Both the position numbers and the translations under genes were made by a program. This document shows positions 7,968-15,641 of a stretch of 19,625 bases of DNA, in pieces (position 1 is the first letter of the stretch; each line of letters begins with the position of its first letter). The notes under the pieces are model-generated. The model was not told the DNA's origin. It did not search any database and saw only the letters and a list, made by a program, of their open reading frames with translations. The stretch comes from an uncultured Collinsella sp. (GTDB taxonomy: Bacteria; Actinomycetota; Coriobacteriia; Coriobacteriales; Coriobacteriaceae): NCBI GenBank assembly GCA_900550825.1, contig URTZ01000016.1:1-19625 (forward strand), written 5' to 3'.

Positions 7968-7999
7968 GATTGAGCCTATGCGTCTGAAAGCCAGCTTGC

Positions 8000-9868
8000 C
8001 TATTCGCTATCGTCCCCAGCGTTTTCGCGGTCACTGGCAAGCATTGCCGCGCCGGCGACCGTTGTCGCCACGGCGGCGGCAGCGAGCCCGGCGGCAATGC
8101 CAGAGTTGTCGCCTGTGCCGGCAAGCTTTTCGCCTGAGCCCTTGCGCTTGTTGCCCTTGTCGTTCTTGTCGGCGCCGCCTGCGTTGGTGCCGTTGCCGTT
8201 GCCGTCGCCGGTGTCCGTAGCGCCCGCGTTGCCCGAAGTCGTCACAGTAAAGCTTGCGGCTCCGTCGGTGGCAAGCGTGTAGTTTTTCGCCGCGTCGCCC
8301 AACAGGCCTTTCGCACGCACCCAATACGTCCCCGCGGCAAATGCCTCGCCCTCGGCCATCGCCGTTCCCGGAGCGCCGTTCGCGTCGTGCACAAACTCGA
8401 GCTGGGCCGTGCAGGCATCGGTTTCGAGCTTGCCCTCGAGTGATGCCGCAATCTTGGCGCGCACGTCTTCGCCGGCCTTAAGGCCTTCGAGTCCCTCAAA
8501 ATGGGGCGTCAGCGCACGTGGATCGATATCGATGGGCACAGGGCCCTGCAGCCCCGTAACAGTCTCGTTGCCCAGGGCGTCGACATCCACATATTCGATG
8601 GCAAACGCATGTCCCGAGGCTGCTACGTTGAGTACGTTGCTGCTGTCGACAAGGCGGAAATGGCCCTCGCCAACGGTCTTGCCATCTTGGAGCGAGGCAT
8701 CGCTCAGCGAGTCGCCATATGTCATGTGCATGCGGGCTGGGAGGTAGCACGAAGCCGTCTGCTTGTGCTGCGTATCGTAATTGCGCTGGTAGATGCTTCG
8801 GGCCAGTGCCGCATCAACAAAGTCGGACGCAATGATGCCAATGTGCTTACGGCAGTCCTCTTTTGTGCCCTCAACTCCGGTATTGTTTATATACGAGCTC
8901 TTGTACAGGTGCTCGTCGACCACTCGCGCTGCGGTAAAAGGGTTGTTTTGCGTGCAGCTCGTGTAGTTGATAAACCAGCAGCGCTCCGTTGCCTGCACCG
9001 TTGTCCCGTCCGCGGCAGTGATATCTACGGTGCCGCGCTTGAACTCGGCCGCCGCCTTCAGGGCCATATCGACCCAGTCGATTTTACTGGACCCCGTGCA
9101 GCTGTAATGGTCTTGGGCATATACCGCTGTGCTATAGGGCTCTTTGTCGCCCGTATTGCCCGCAGCCTCAAAGCCTTGCTCGTATTTCACGAGGCACATG
9201 GACTTTCCGGAATGCGCCTTGATTTTGTCGTCCCATTCGGTGAGGTCGAGGCCCCACGTGTGGCCGTCTACGCTGTCGCCGGCGAGTTTAAATCGACGCA
9301 GCAGGACGATCTTTCCGCGCACCTCGTTCAGTGTGGGGACATGGCTCGACGTATAGAACAGACCGGAGTTATTGTCCATAACATTGGCGAAAGCCGTCGT
9401 AACGCTTTCGTCGGTAGCTTCGTCGTTGCCTCGTGACACAAGCATGATGAGCGCTTCTGACGGGTTTTCGTTCAAAAATGTTTTGAAGTAACCGATGACA
9501 TCGGAGAGATGTATAAAGCCCCCGTCTTTTTTGAGCAAGTAGCATATTCCATGGTCGATGCCGGGGTCGCCTTTATCGTTGTTCTTTCCAAGTCGGATAT
9601 CAAAATAGCGAATGCCTTCGAGCAACTGCGTGGGGATGTAATCCTGCTGGCACTTTGCAAGCGAGGTTTGGGGCTCGGTGTCGTTGTCGACGCTGCAGGT
9701 GCTCGAATCATGCGTGCCCGGGATGCTCAGCTCGTCGAGGTATTTGTTGCCGTCGACGTATTTCATCCAGCATGGTCCGTCGACGTAGCTGCTATGCGTG
9801 ATCCAGTCGATACTTCTACCGTGGTATTGATCTCGCCCTTGTCGTAACCGACAAGTTCGAGCTCCCAC
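8000..9868 (-). CDS. Phosphatidylinositol-specific phospholipase C, catalytic and wall-anchor part (frameshifted from its N-terminus)
   Basis: This frame holds a PI-PLC X domain, which cleaves phosphatidylinositol or GPI-type lipids to a cyclic inositol phosphate and diacylglycerol. Visible motifs are LDELSIPGTHDSST with the first catalytic His, then LLEGIRYFDIRLG and IDHGICYLL with the second His, followed by DVIGYFKTFLNENPSEALIM. After the enzyme come beta-rich repeats. The C-terminal sorting signal is KLAGTGDNSG, a hydrophobic Ala-rich helix, and a short charged tail (SDRENAGDDSE), an LPxTG variant of the LAxTG type. The frame has no start of its own: its first 17 or so codons overlap the upstream frame, which carries the export signal. 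A single missing base near 9820-9832 (for example one extra A in GTAGAAGTATC) would fuse the two. As it stands the enzyme cannot be exported or probably made in full. Confidence 0.88.
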   Translation of the reverse strand: MGARTCRLRQGRDQYHGRSIDWITHSSYVDGPCWMKYVDGNKYLDELSIPGTHDSSTCSVDNDTEPQTSLAKCQQDYIPTQLLEGIRYFDIRLGKNNDKGDPGIDHGICYLLKKDGGFIHLSDVIGYFKTFLNENPSEALIMLVSRGNDEATDESVTTAFANVMDNNSGLFYTSSHVPTLNEVRGKIVLLRRFKLAGDSVDGHTWGLDLTEWDDKIKAHSGKSMCLVKYEQGFEAAGNTGDKEPYSTAVYAQDHYSCTGSSKIDWVDMALKAAAEFKRGTVDITAADGTTVQATERCWFINYTSCTQNNPFTAARVVDEHLYKSSYINNTGVEGTKEDCRKHIGIIASDFVDAALARSIYQRNYDTQHKQTASCYLPARMHMTYGDSLSDASLQDGKTVGEGHFRLVDSSNVLNVAASGHAFAIEYVDVDALGNETVTGLQGPVPIDIDPRALTPHFEGLEGLKAGEDVRAKIAASLEGKLETDACTAQLEFVHDANGAPGTAMAEGEAFAAGTYWVRAKGLLGDAAKNYTLATDGAASFTVTTSGNAGATDTGDGNGNGTNAGGADKNDKGNKRKGSGEKLAGTGDNSGIAAGLAAAAVATTVAGAAMLASDRENAGDDSE

Positions 9869-10470
9869 GGAATGCTCTTCCTCTTGTGGCAGATCTTGTT
9901 GTTGTCTTGGTCTTTGCCGTCCTTTTCTATGGCCAGGTAATTAATGTCTTTTTTCTCGTTTGTGCGGTCTCGGATGATGTAGGTTCCGTTTTGCTGGCGG
10001 TCGAACGCAAAAGAGCGGCTGGGCTTGCCGTCATGCTCGCCACTCCATACGTGGATGACCTTTCCATCTTTGTCCGAGTCGCCATCGACCGACCAAATGC
10101 TGTAGCCCGTCTTCTTGTGCTCTTCGAAATTGAGCAGGGTGCGGATGGCATACCAATTTGTATTTTCTGTATCGGTCGCCACGTGCTCGAGGATGAGCTT
10201 GTTGGACGTGCCGTCATTAAACAGGTGGCAGACGTTGCCGATGACGTTGCCGTCTTCGTTGACGCTCGCGGTGCGAAAATAGCCCGCGGGGCGAAGGCGA
10301 ATGACGAACTTGTCGAGGGTGGCCGCCGATGTGGGCGTGTCTTCTGCAAATGCCGCGCGCATGGGAAGGCCCAATCCCGCGGTTTCGGGCAGGCTTACAA
10401 ATGGCGACAATGCTGCGAGTCCAAGGCCCAGCGTAAACGCTCGGCGACTGATTGCGTGGTGTTCGGTCAT
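9763..10470 (-). CDS. N-terminal part of the frameshifted phospholipase C: Tat signal and ricin-like domain
   Basis: The frame starts at 10470 with GGAGGAG just upstream. Residues 8-42 form a twin-arginine signal peptide (SRRAFTLGLGLAA then a cleavage site AFA-ED). Residues 50-215 form a beta-rich module with repeated W and G positions (GYFRTAS, NKLILEHVATD, GYSIWSVDGDSDKDGKV, NGTYIIRDRT) resembling ricin-type lectin domains. They end in IPWELELVGYDKGEINTTVE, exactly the join expected before the phospholipase sequence SIDWITHSSYVDG found in the -1 frame. In this frame about 18 unrelated residues follow before the stop at 9763. The intact ancestor would be a protein of about 820 residues: Tat signal, ricin-like, PI-PLC, wall anchor. 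Treat the pair 8000-10470 as one disrupted gene unless the frameshift proves to be an assembly error. Confidence 0.82.
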   Translation of the reverse strand: MTEHHAISRRAFTLGLGLAALSPFVSLPETAGLGLPMRAAFAEDTPTSAATLDKFVIRLRPAGYFRTASVNEDGNVIGNVCHLFNDGTSNKLILEHVATDTENTNWYAIRTLLNFEEHKKTGYSIWSVDGDSDKDGKVIHVWSGEHDGKPSRSFAFDRQQNGTYIIRDRTNEKKDINYLAIEKDGKDQDNNKICHKRKSIPWELELVGYDKGEINTTVEVSTGSRIAATSTDHAG

Positions 10471-10513
10471 AACTCCTCCGTTCGCAGGGTGCGGCTGTGC
10501 GCTCGTTTTGTTC

Positions 10514-10519
10514 ACTATA
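10514..10519 (-). promoter_or_regulatory. Possible -10 element of the phospholipase gene
   Basis: On the minus strand TATAGT lies 44 bases upstream of the start codon. No good -35 hexamer is seen at the proper distance. The surrounding stretch 10471-10774 has no gene; besides this element it holds only the lipoprotein terminator. Confidence 0.3.
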
Positions 10520-10669
10520 CTGCCCGGATGTCTAAACGTGTTGGCTTAATTGTCTGCGCGGCGCTATAAATCGGCGGGCGGGCGCGTTGGGGCGCTTGTC
10601 TATTTGTGCTGCTACCGCGCTGGGGGTGGTTTTGCCGCCCGGCACCCTCGCGTTCGCCGGCTATCGGCA

Positions 10670-10704
10670 TAAGAAAGGGAGGGTCGGTTTACCGGCCCTC
10701 CCTT
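10670..10704 (-). terminator. Terminator of the lipoprotein gene
   Basis: A 14-bp stem with one G-T pair joins 10675-10688 and 10691-10704. Because the hairpin needs a loop, the innermost pairs must open. On the minus strand it is followed by CTTTCTT, a weak T tract, 70 bases after the lipoprotein stop. Confidence 0.65.
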
Positions 10705-10774
10705 AGTACGAAACGCTGGGGCACCGCCGCTTGTTGGCGCTGCGCTCGTGTTTTTCGTTGCGCTCGCGAGTCGC

Positions 10775-11371
10775 TTAGCGCTTAATCTCGATATCGTCGA
10801 GCTTAACATCCATGGCCTCGGTCTTGGCCTTGGCGATATCATCGGCAAATTCCAGAGACTTCATCATGGTTTCGACGGCATCCTTGTGCTCCTCGACGTT
10901 GTCGATGCGCACGTAGACGCTGCCGCCGCCTGCTTCGGTGAAGTACTCAGTCGTCACGCCGCCCGAGTGTGTATAGGAAGCGTTGCGCCAAGTCTTGCCG
11001 TTGTACTTGACGGGGTCATTCTCGGTCCACTCAAAGCTGGCATTCCACTTTGCCTCGTAGTCGAACAGCTCGTCGGCGTTCTTGTCAGAGTCGAAGACGG
11101 GGATGAAGCGATCACTGGCGTGCTCGCTCTCGGTGAACTTAAACTGGGCCCTGTCGGCGGTGTCGCCGGCAACGTCGGTAATCTCGACGCCCTCGGGCAT
11201 CTCGACCTTAAACCAGATAAAGTCGGTCTTCTTGGCGACGGGGACCTTTTCCTTGCTCTCGCTCTTGGGGGCGCTGCCGCCGCCCGATGCGCTCCCGCCG
11301 CAGCCGACAAGGGCAAACGCGGCAAAGAGGGCGATGCAAAGGGAGAGGATCGATAGGGTCTTTTTCTTCAT
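10775..11371 (-). CDS. Secreted lipoprotein, function unknown
   Basis: The 198-residue protein starts at 11371, 8 bases after AGGAGG. It has a classical lipoprotein signal: MKKK, a hydrophobic stretch (ILSLCIALFAAFA) and the lipobox LVGC with Cys24, followed by a Gly/Ser-rich linker. It should be lipid-anchored on the outer face of the membrane. The mature part is a single globular domain of about 150 residues with DFIWFKVEMPEGVEITDV near its start. The aromatic-rich middle (FDYEAKWNASFEW, YNGKTWRNASYTHSGG) is followed by a helix, EEHKDAVETMMKSLEF, near the end. I do not recognise a family. It resembles small Coriobacteria lipoproteins that may bind a ligand or assist envelope proteins. It stands alone between its own terminator and the fchA promoter region. 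Confidence 0.85.
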   Translation of the reverse strand: MKKKTLSILSLCIALFAAFALVGCGGSASGGGSAPKSESKEKVPVAKKTDFIWFKVEMPEGVEITDVAGDTADRAQFKFTESEHASDRFIPVFDSDKNADELFDYEAKWNASFEWTENDPVKYNGKTWRNASYTHSGGVTTEYFTEAGGGSVYVRIDNVEEHKDAVETMMKSLEFADDIAKAKTEAMDVKLDDIEIKR

Positions 11372-11748
11372 GGTGGCGTCCTCCTTGTCTGCCGATGACA
11401 TCACGGCGCCGCATGCTGTTGGGGTACTGATTGCGCTGGCGGCGGATGTCTCTGTGTACTGTGCGGCTTATGCCTCCGTTCATCGCTTATGGCCGTTGCT
11501 CGGCCGTGCCCCAACGGGTCCCTTACTTATAGATATGCCCCAGTTTGTGCCGTTCGGGAGTCTCGAAAGGTGGGCCATGTGTCCCATGTTTGCGGCGCCG
11601 ACGCCTATCGTTCGTCATAGAAATCCGCGATGGCCAGGTGTGCTGACGCTCATGTGCTTATGGGCTAGACTTAGCATCATTACGTGTTTGATGCGGTTGG
11701 TCGGCGGTTGCCGCCCGACCGATCTATATGACTTGAAGGTGCATACGT
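11372..11748. other. Intergenic region between the lipoprotein and fchA
   Basis: No gene is supported here. It carries the lipoprotein leader at its left end and a possible fchA promoter near 11643-11671. An imperfect hairpin at 11699-11720 (GGTCGGCGG with CCGCCCGACC, one bulge) lies in the fchA leader and could affect translation. The long open frame that crosses it on the plus strand has poor coding character. Confidence 0.5.
11643..11671 (+). promoter_or_regulatory. Possible promoter of the fchA-folD operon
   Basis: CTGACG (11643-11648) and TAGACT (11666-11671) are separated by 17 bases and lie 77 bases before the fchA start. The match to the sigma-70 consensus is moderate. Confidence 0.35.
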
Positions 11749-12381
11749 ATGAGCCAAGAGATGATGGACAAGACCTGCCGTGGATTTGCCGAGGCGCTGG
11801 CCGCGCGCGAGCCGGTTCCCGGCGGTGGCAGCGCGAGCGCCTTTGTGGGCGCGCTGGGCGCCTCGCTGTGCGGAATGGTCGCACGCTACGGGGCGACGAA
11901 CCCCGCGCTTGCCGATCGCGCGGACGATTTGACGCACGCGTTTGCCCAGGCAGACGAGCTGGCTCAGGAGCTTGTCGACTTGGTTGCCGAGGATGTTCGA
12001 GCCTACGGGCAGGTGTCGGCGGCGTACGGTATTTCGCGCGAGGATCCGGCTCGACCGGCTGCGATTCAAGATGCGTTGCATGTGGCAGCCATGCCGCCGT
12101 ACCGCATTATGGATGCCTGCGGTCGTGCGCTGGCACTGCTCGAGGACATGGCAGACAAAGGCTCGCGCCAACTGCTGTCCGACGTGGCGTGCGGTGCCGT
12201 GTTCTGCCGCGCCGCCATGCAGGGTGCGAGCCTGACACTCTTTGCGAACACCACGTCTATGAAAGATCGCGTTCGTGCCGAGGAGCTCGAGACGGCGTGT
12301 GATGAGCTGCTCGACACATGGTTGCCGCGCGCCGATGCGCTGGCGCGCCGTGCCGCCGATGCCGCCAGGAAGAGGGGATAG
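11749..12381 (+). CDS. fchA: Methenyltetrahydrofolate cyclohydrolase, FTCD-C/cyclodeaminase family
   Basis: Members of this family convert 5,10-methenyl-THF to 10-formyl-THF, or act as formimino-THF cyclodeaminases. The 210-residue protein is the usual size for the single-domain form. It carries the signature EPVPGGGSASAFVGALGASL at residues 21-40 followed by CGMVARY, and the helical bundle continues to the end. A GAAGGTG site precedes the ATG at 11749. The stop is 2 bases before folD, so the two are co-translated. No histidine-degradation genes are present. The partner folD lacks its cyclohydrolase lysine, and fhs lies in the same window. A cyclohydrolase role in formate-linked one-carbon metabolism is therefore more likely than a cyclodeaminase role in histidine breakdown. 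Confidence 0.93.
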   Translation: MSQEMMDKTCRGFAEALAAREPVPGGGSASAFVGALGASLCGMVARYGATNPALADRADDLTHAFAQADELAQELVDLVAEDVRAYGQVSAAYGISREDPARPAAIQDALHVAAMPPYRIMDACGRALALLEDMADKGSRQLLSDVACGAVFCRAAMQGASLTLFANTTSMKDRVRAEELETACDELLDTWLPRADALARRAADAARKRG

Positions 12382-12383
12382 CC

Positions 12384-13238
12384 ATGGCCGAGCTGCTGAA
12401 GGGTGCTCCCGTTGCTCGCGCTTTGACTGAGGAACTTGCTGCTCGCTGCGCAGCCCTGCGCGAGCGGGGCGTTGTTCCGACGTTGGCTATCGTGCGTGTA
12501 GGTGAACGCGAGGACGACCTATCCTACGAGCGCGGTGCGCTCAAGCGCTGCGAAAAAGTGGGGATTGAGGCTCGTCGTGTTTTGCTTTCTGCCGATGTTT
12601 CGCAGGAGGAGCTGTTGACGGCCATCGAGGACATAAATGCCGACTCGGCTGTTCATGGCTGTTTGATGTTCCGCCCGCTGCCCGCCGGCCTTGACGAGAA
12701 CGCCGTCGCCGCAGCGCTCGATCCCGCCAAGGATGTTGACTCCATGACGCCGGCCTCGCTGCTTACCACGCTTTCGGGTCGTGGCGAGGGCTTTGCTCCC
12801 TGCACGGCCGAGGCCGTGTTGGCGTTGCTGGACCATTACAGTGTTGAGCTGGATGGGGCCAAGGTTGCGGTCGTCGGTCGGTCTCTGGTGATTGGTCGTC
12901 CCGTTGCCGCCATGCTTACGGCTCGCAATGCCACGGTGACGACGTGCCATACGCATACACGCGATCTTGCTGCCGAGTGCCGTTCTGCCGATATCGTTGT
13001 TGCGGCCGTTGGACGCGCGAGCACGATTGGCGCGGATGCCGTTCGCGAGGGCCAGACGATCATCGATGTTGGCATTAACTGGGACGAGGCCGCTGGCAAG
13101 CTGGTCGGGGACATCGATTTTGATGCTGCGGAGCCGGTCGTTAACGCCATCACGCCCGTGCCGGGCGGCGTGGGGGCTGTGACCACCGCGATTCTCGCCA
13201 AACACGTGATTGAGGCGGCGGAGCGCGCATCGAAATAG
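12384..13238 (+). CDS. folD: Methylenetetrahydrofolate dehydrogenase, FolD family, lacking the cyclohydrolase lysine
   Basis: FolD oxidises 5,10-methylene-THF to methenyl-THF with NAD(P)+, and most members also hydrolyse the product. The 284-residue protein starts at 12384, after AGGAAGAGGGG. It shows the Rossmann motif VAVVGRSLVIGRPVAAML and the C-terminal DVGINWDE and ITPVPGGVGAVT motifs. In the N-terminal active-site helix (DDLSYERGALKRCEKVGI) Tyr48 is conserved. The position four residues later, normally the catalytic Lys (Lys56 in the human enzyme), is Ala52, and the usual Ser is replaced by Asp. By analogy with lysine mutants of the human enzyme it should keep dehydrogenase but lose cyclohydrolase activity. 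The adjacent fchA would then supply the missing step. This appears to be the subtype found in anaerobes that also carry FchA. Confidence 0.95.
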   Translation: MAELLKGAPVARALTEELAARCAALRERGVVPTLAIVRVGEREDDLSYERGALKRCEKVGIEARRVLLSADVSQEELLTAIEDINADSAVHGCLMFRPLPAGLDENAVAAALDPAKDVDSMTPASLLTTLSGRGEGFAPCTAEAVLALLDHYSVELDGAKVAVVGRSLVIGRPVAAMLTARNATVTTCHTHTRDLAAECRSADIVVAAVGRASTIGADAVREGQTIIDVGINWDEAAGKLVGDIDFDAAEPVVNAITPVPGGVGAVTTAILAKHVIEAAERASK

Positions 13239-13275
13239 GCGTTTTGAGCTGTTTGAGGGGGTTAGCTATATACCA

Positions 13276-13507
13276 CGTGGTCAAACAATGCCAAATATGA
13301 GTACTGTTGCCAAGATAGTCACATATGTCTTACGTCTTTTTGGCTTCCTAACGGTATCCATTATCGTTAGGAAGCCTATTTTATTGAACTTATGGGGAAT
13401 AACGTTGTCTTGCTTTTGGGCAAATGGGGATTTTCGGCACTCGTTACAGGGAAATTTGCTGCCACTAAATTGGTGACAGTACTCATATTTGGCATTTTTT
13501 GACCACG
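13276..13507. repeat. MITE-like element with 37-bp terminal inverted repeats
   Basis: The left arm 13276-13312 (starting CGTGGTCAAACAATGCCAAA) and the reverse complement of the right arm 13471-13507 agree at 34 of 37 positions. The 158-bp interior is far richer in A and T than the neighbouring genes and holds a 12-bp hairpin. There is no transposase, and no clear target duplication is visible. At most a GGGGG occurs on both outer sides. It fills most of the 355-bp gap between folD and the dipeptidase gene. Each arm contains ATG codons reading MPNMSTV inward, but neither resulting frame looks like a real protein. Confidence 0.7.
13342..13384 (+). terminator. Hairpin with T-rich tail inside the MITE-like element
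   Basis: GGCTTCCTAACG (13342-13353) pairs perfectly with CGTTAGGAAGCC (13365-13376), followed by TATTTTATT. It could end folD transcription at 104 bases past its stop, or be a structural core of the element. Confidence 0.6.
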
Positions 13508-13593
13508 GGGGCTGCCGAGGCCGTGGTTTCGCCCTTTCTGCGCCGAAGCGATACACTGTTGCCGTTTGATTTCTTCGCTCAAGGAGGATGCGC

Positions 13594-15117
13594 ATGCCGT
13601 GCACAACGATTCTGGTCGGTAAAAACGCAAGCTACGACGGGTCGACCCTGGTCGCGCGTAACGAGGACTCGTCCAACGGGGTATTTGAGCCCAAGCGCAT
13701 GCGCGTAGTGCATCCCGACGAGCAGCCGCGTGTCTACACGAGCGTCCTGAGCCACCTGACCGTTGAGCTGCCCGATAACCCCATGCGCTACACGAGCGTC
13801 CCCGATGTTGTCCCGGGCCACGGTATCTGGGCCGAGGCCGGTTTCAACGAGCTCAATGTTGGCATGTCCGCAACCGAGACGCTCACCACCAACGAGCGCG
13901 TCCGCGGCGCCGATCCGCTCGTGGACTACGTGCCCGCCAAGGGCAACGAGGGCGAGGACGGATACGTTCCGGCACAGTCCGGTGGCTTGGGCGAGGAGGA
14001 CATGGTGACCCTGGTCCTGCCGTACGCCAAGTCCGCCCGCGACGGCGTGTGTATTCTGGGCGAGCTGCTCGAGCGCTACGGCACCTACGAGAACAACGGC
14101 ATCGCCTTTAGCGACGTGGACGAGATCTGGTGGCTCGAGACCATCGGCGGTCACCACTGGATCGCCAAGCGCGTGCCTGACGACGCCTATGTGACCATGC
14201 CCAACCAGCTGGGCATCGACAGCTTTGACCTGGATGACGCCGAGGGCGCCCAGGCCGACCACATGTGCTCCGCCGACTTGCGCGCCTGGATGGCCGAGTG
14301 GCATCTGGACCTGACGCTGGGCGTCGAGGGCGACGGCCCGGCTGCGGTCTTTAACCCGCGCGAGGCCTTTGGTTCGCACAGCGACAGCGACCATGTCTAC
14401 AACACGCCGCGCGCCTGGTACATGCAGCGCTGCCTCAACCCCAGCGACGTGTGGGATGGTCCCGACGCCGACTACACGCCCGAGAGCGACGATATCCCCT
14501 GGAGCCGCGTGCCCGAGCGCAAGGTGACCATCGAGGACATCAAGTACGTACTCTCGAGCCACTACCAGGGCACGGAGTACGACTGCTACGGCAGCAAGGG
14601 TACGCCCGCCACGCGCGGCGCCTATCGCCCCATCGGCATCAGCCGCAACAGCCAGCTTGCCGTGTTGCAGCTGCGCCCCTATGCGCAGCCGGCCTACCGC
14701 GCCGTGCAGTGGATGGCGTTTGGCTCCAACTCGTTTAACGCGCTCGTGCCGCTGTACGCCAATGTCGAGACCATGCCCGAGTACTATGCCGACACGCAGG
14801 CTCGCGTGACGTCCGAAAACTTCTACTGGGCCAACCGCCTGATCGGCGCGCTGGCCGACGTCCGTTTTCATGAGTGCGGCCGCGCCGTGGAGGACTACCA
14901 GGAGAAGGTCGGTGGCATGGGCCACAAGCAGATCCATGACGTCGACGCTGCCGTAGCCGCTCTGCCCGAGGTCGAGGTGCCTGCCGAGCTTGCACGCGCC
15001 AACGAGGCCTTTGCCGAGCGTGTCCGCGTGGAGACCGATGCCCTGCTGGGCAAGGTGCTCTACACCACGAGCTGCGCCATGAAGAACTCTTTCGCGATGA
15101 ACGACAACGTGAGGTAG
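13594..15117 (+). CDS. pepD: C69 family dipeptidase
   Basis: This Ntn-hydrolase family cleaves dipeptides using an N-terminal cysteine exposed by processing. The protein (507 residues) begins MPCTTILVGKNASYDGSTLV, with Cys3 as the expected nucleophile, followed by ARNEDS, both family hallmarks. Further conserved blocks are GHGIWAEAGFNELNVGMSAT, DEIWWLETIGGHHWIAKRVP and SHYQGTEYDCYG. Start 13594 is preferred over the ATG at 13588 because AAGGAGG ends directly at 13587, which would leave no spacing for the earlier codon. There is no secretion signal, so it should be cytoplasmic and recycle peptides imported from the gut environment. A TACACT at 13552-13557 may be its -10 element. It is a single gene followed by an 99-bp gap. 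Confidence 0.93.
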   Translation: MPCTTILVGKNASYDGSTLVARNEDSSNGVFEPKRMRVVHPDEQPRVYTSVLSHLTVELPDNPMRYTSVPDVVPGHGIWAEAGFNELNVGMSATETLTTNERVRGADPLVDYVPAKGNEGEDGYVPAQSGGLGEEDMVTLVLPYAKSARDGVCILGELLERYGTYENNGIAFSDVDEIWWLETIGGHHWIAKRVPDDAYVTMPNQLGIDSFDLDDAEGAQADHMCSADLRAWMAEWHLDLTLGVEGDGPAAVFNPREAFGSHSDSDHVYNTPRAWYMQRCLNPSDVWDGPDADYTPESDDIPWSRVPERKVTIEDIKYVLSSHYQGTEYDCYGSKGTPATRGAYRPIGISRNSQLAVLQLRPYAQPAYRAVQWMAFGSNSFNALVPLYANVETMPEYYADTQARVTSENFYWANRLIGALADVRFHECGRAVEDYQEKVGGMGHKQIHDVDAAVAALPEVEVPAELARANEAFAERVRVETDALLGKVLYTTSCAMKNSFAMNDNVR

Positions 15118-15151
15118 GGATTTCCCGTCGATCGAATAGCGCTAAAACGCT

Positions 15152-15181
15152 TTGTCGCTTTCGCTCAATCTTGGGTACAAG
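15152..15181 (+). promoter_or_regulatory. Possible promoter of the phasin-like/ubiB operon
   Basis: TTGTCG (15152-15157) and TACAAG (15176-15181) are separated by 18 bases, 35 bases before the first gene. The match is weak to moderate. Confidence 0.25.
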
Positions 15182-15216
15182 AACGCCAATGCAGTTGTTT
15201 GTGATTGGAGACAACC

Positions 15217-15633
15217 ATGGTTATGAAACTCGATCAGTTTGTTAACGGCGCCATTAACGTGGGCTTTGGCGCTGCCGCCGTTGCTGTCGAAGGCGGCAAG
15301 AAGGTCCTCGACGACCTTAACACCAAAGGCGAGCAGGTCCGCAAGGACACCGCCACCCCCGATATCGCCCGCAGTGTGTCCGACATGTTCGAGCAGGCCG
15401 GCGGCACCATCTCCGACCTGACCGAGCGCTTGGGCATGCAGGGCGAGACCGCGGCCCAGCGCGTGCTTGACGAGCTCATCCTTGCCCGGGTCCGCGTCAT
15501 GACCGCCCCCGAGCGCACGGCCTTCCTGGCCCATGTGCGCGACATCGTCGATTCGGTCGAGGACAACGTGACCTCGGTGCCCGTCGAGTCCGTTGAGCCC
15601 GACGATGCGAAGGATACCGAAGAAGCCGAGTAG
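15217..15633 (+). CDS. Phasin-like small helical protein, partner of UbiB
   Basis: The 138-residue protein starts at 15217 with GGAG 6 bases upstream. It is predicted to be almost wholly helical: an Ala/Gly/Val-rich first helix (FVNGAINVGFGAAAVAVEGG), a charged heptad-rich helix with KKVLDDLNTKGEQVRKD, a third with LTERLGMQGETAAQRVLDEL, and an acidic tail. This pattern is that of short phasin-like proteins which in many Gram-positive bacteria precede an AarF/UbiB kinase gene. Here the next gene begins 8 bases after the stop. No PHA synthesis genes are nearby, so a granule role is unlikely. A membrane- or lipid-associated helper for UbiB is inference. Confidence 0.78.
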   Translation: MVMKLDQFVNGAINVGFGAAAVAVEGGKKVLDDLNTKGEQVRKDTATPDIARSVSDMFEQAGGTISDLTERLGMQGETAAQRVLDELILARVRVMTAPERTAFLAHVRDIVDSVEDNVTSVPVESVEPDDAKDTEEAE

Positions 15634-15641
15634 CAGCGCAG

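Noticed and set aside
8501..9436. A 311-codon plus-strand frame across the phospholipase gene
   Set aside because: The minus strand encodes clear PI-PLC motifs over the same bases; the plus frame shows none.
11082..12302. A 406-codon plus-strand frame spanning the lipoprotein, the intergenic gap and fchA
   Set aside because: It covers the antisense of a lipoprotein with a clear lipobox and then runs out of frame through fchA. The composition is Arg/Cys/Gly-rich and there is no start signal.
13276..13507. The MITE-like arms as genes starting MPNMSTV
   Set aside because: The same heptapeptide arises from both ends only because the arms are inverted repeats. The interior reads through a hairpin and no ribosome-binding site or conserved domain is seen.
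13579..14937. A 452-codon open frame antisense to the dipeptidase gene
   Set aside because: It mirrors a strongly supported C69 gene in GC-rich DNA, has no recognisable domains and no ribosome-binding site. It is a codon-bias shadow.
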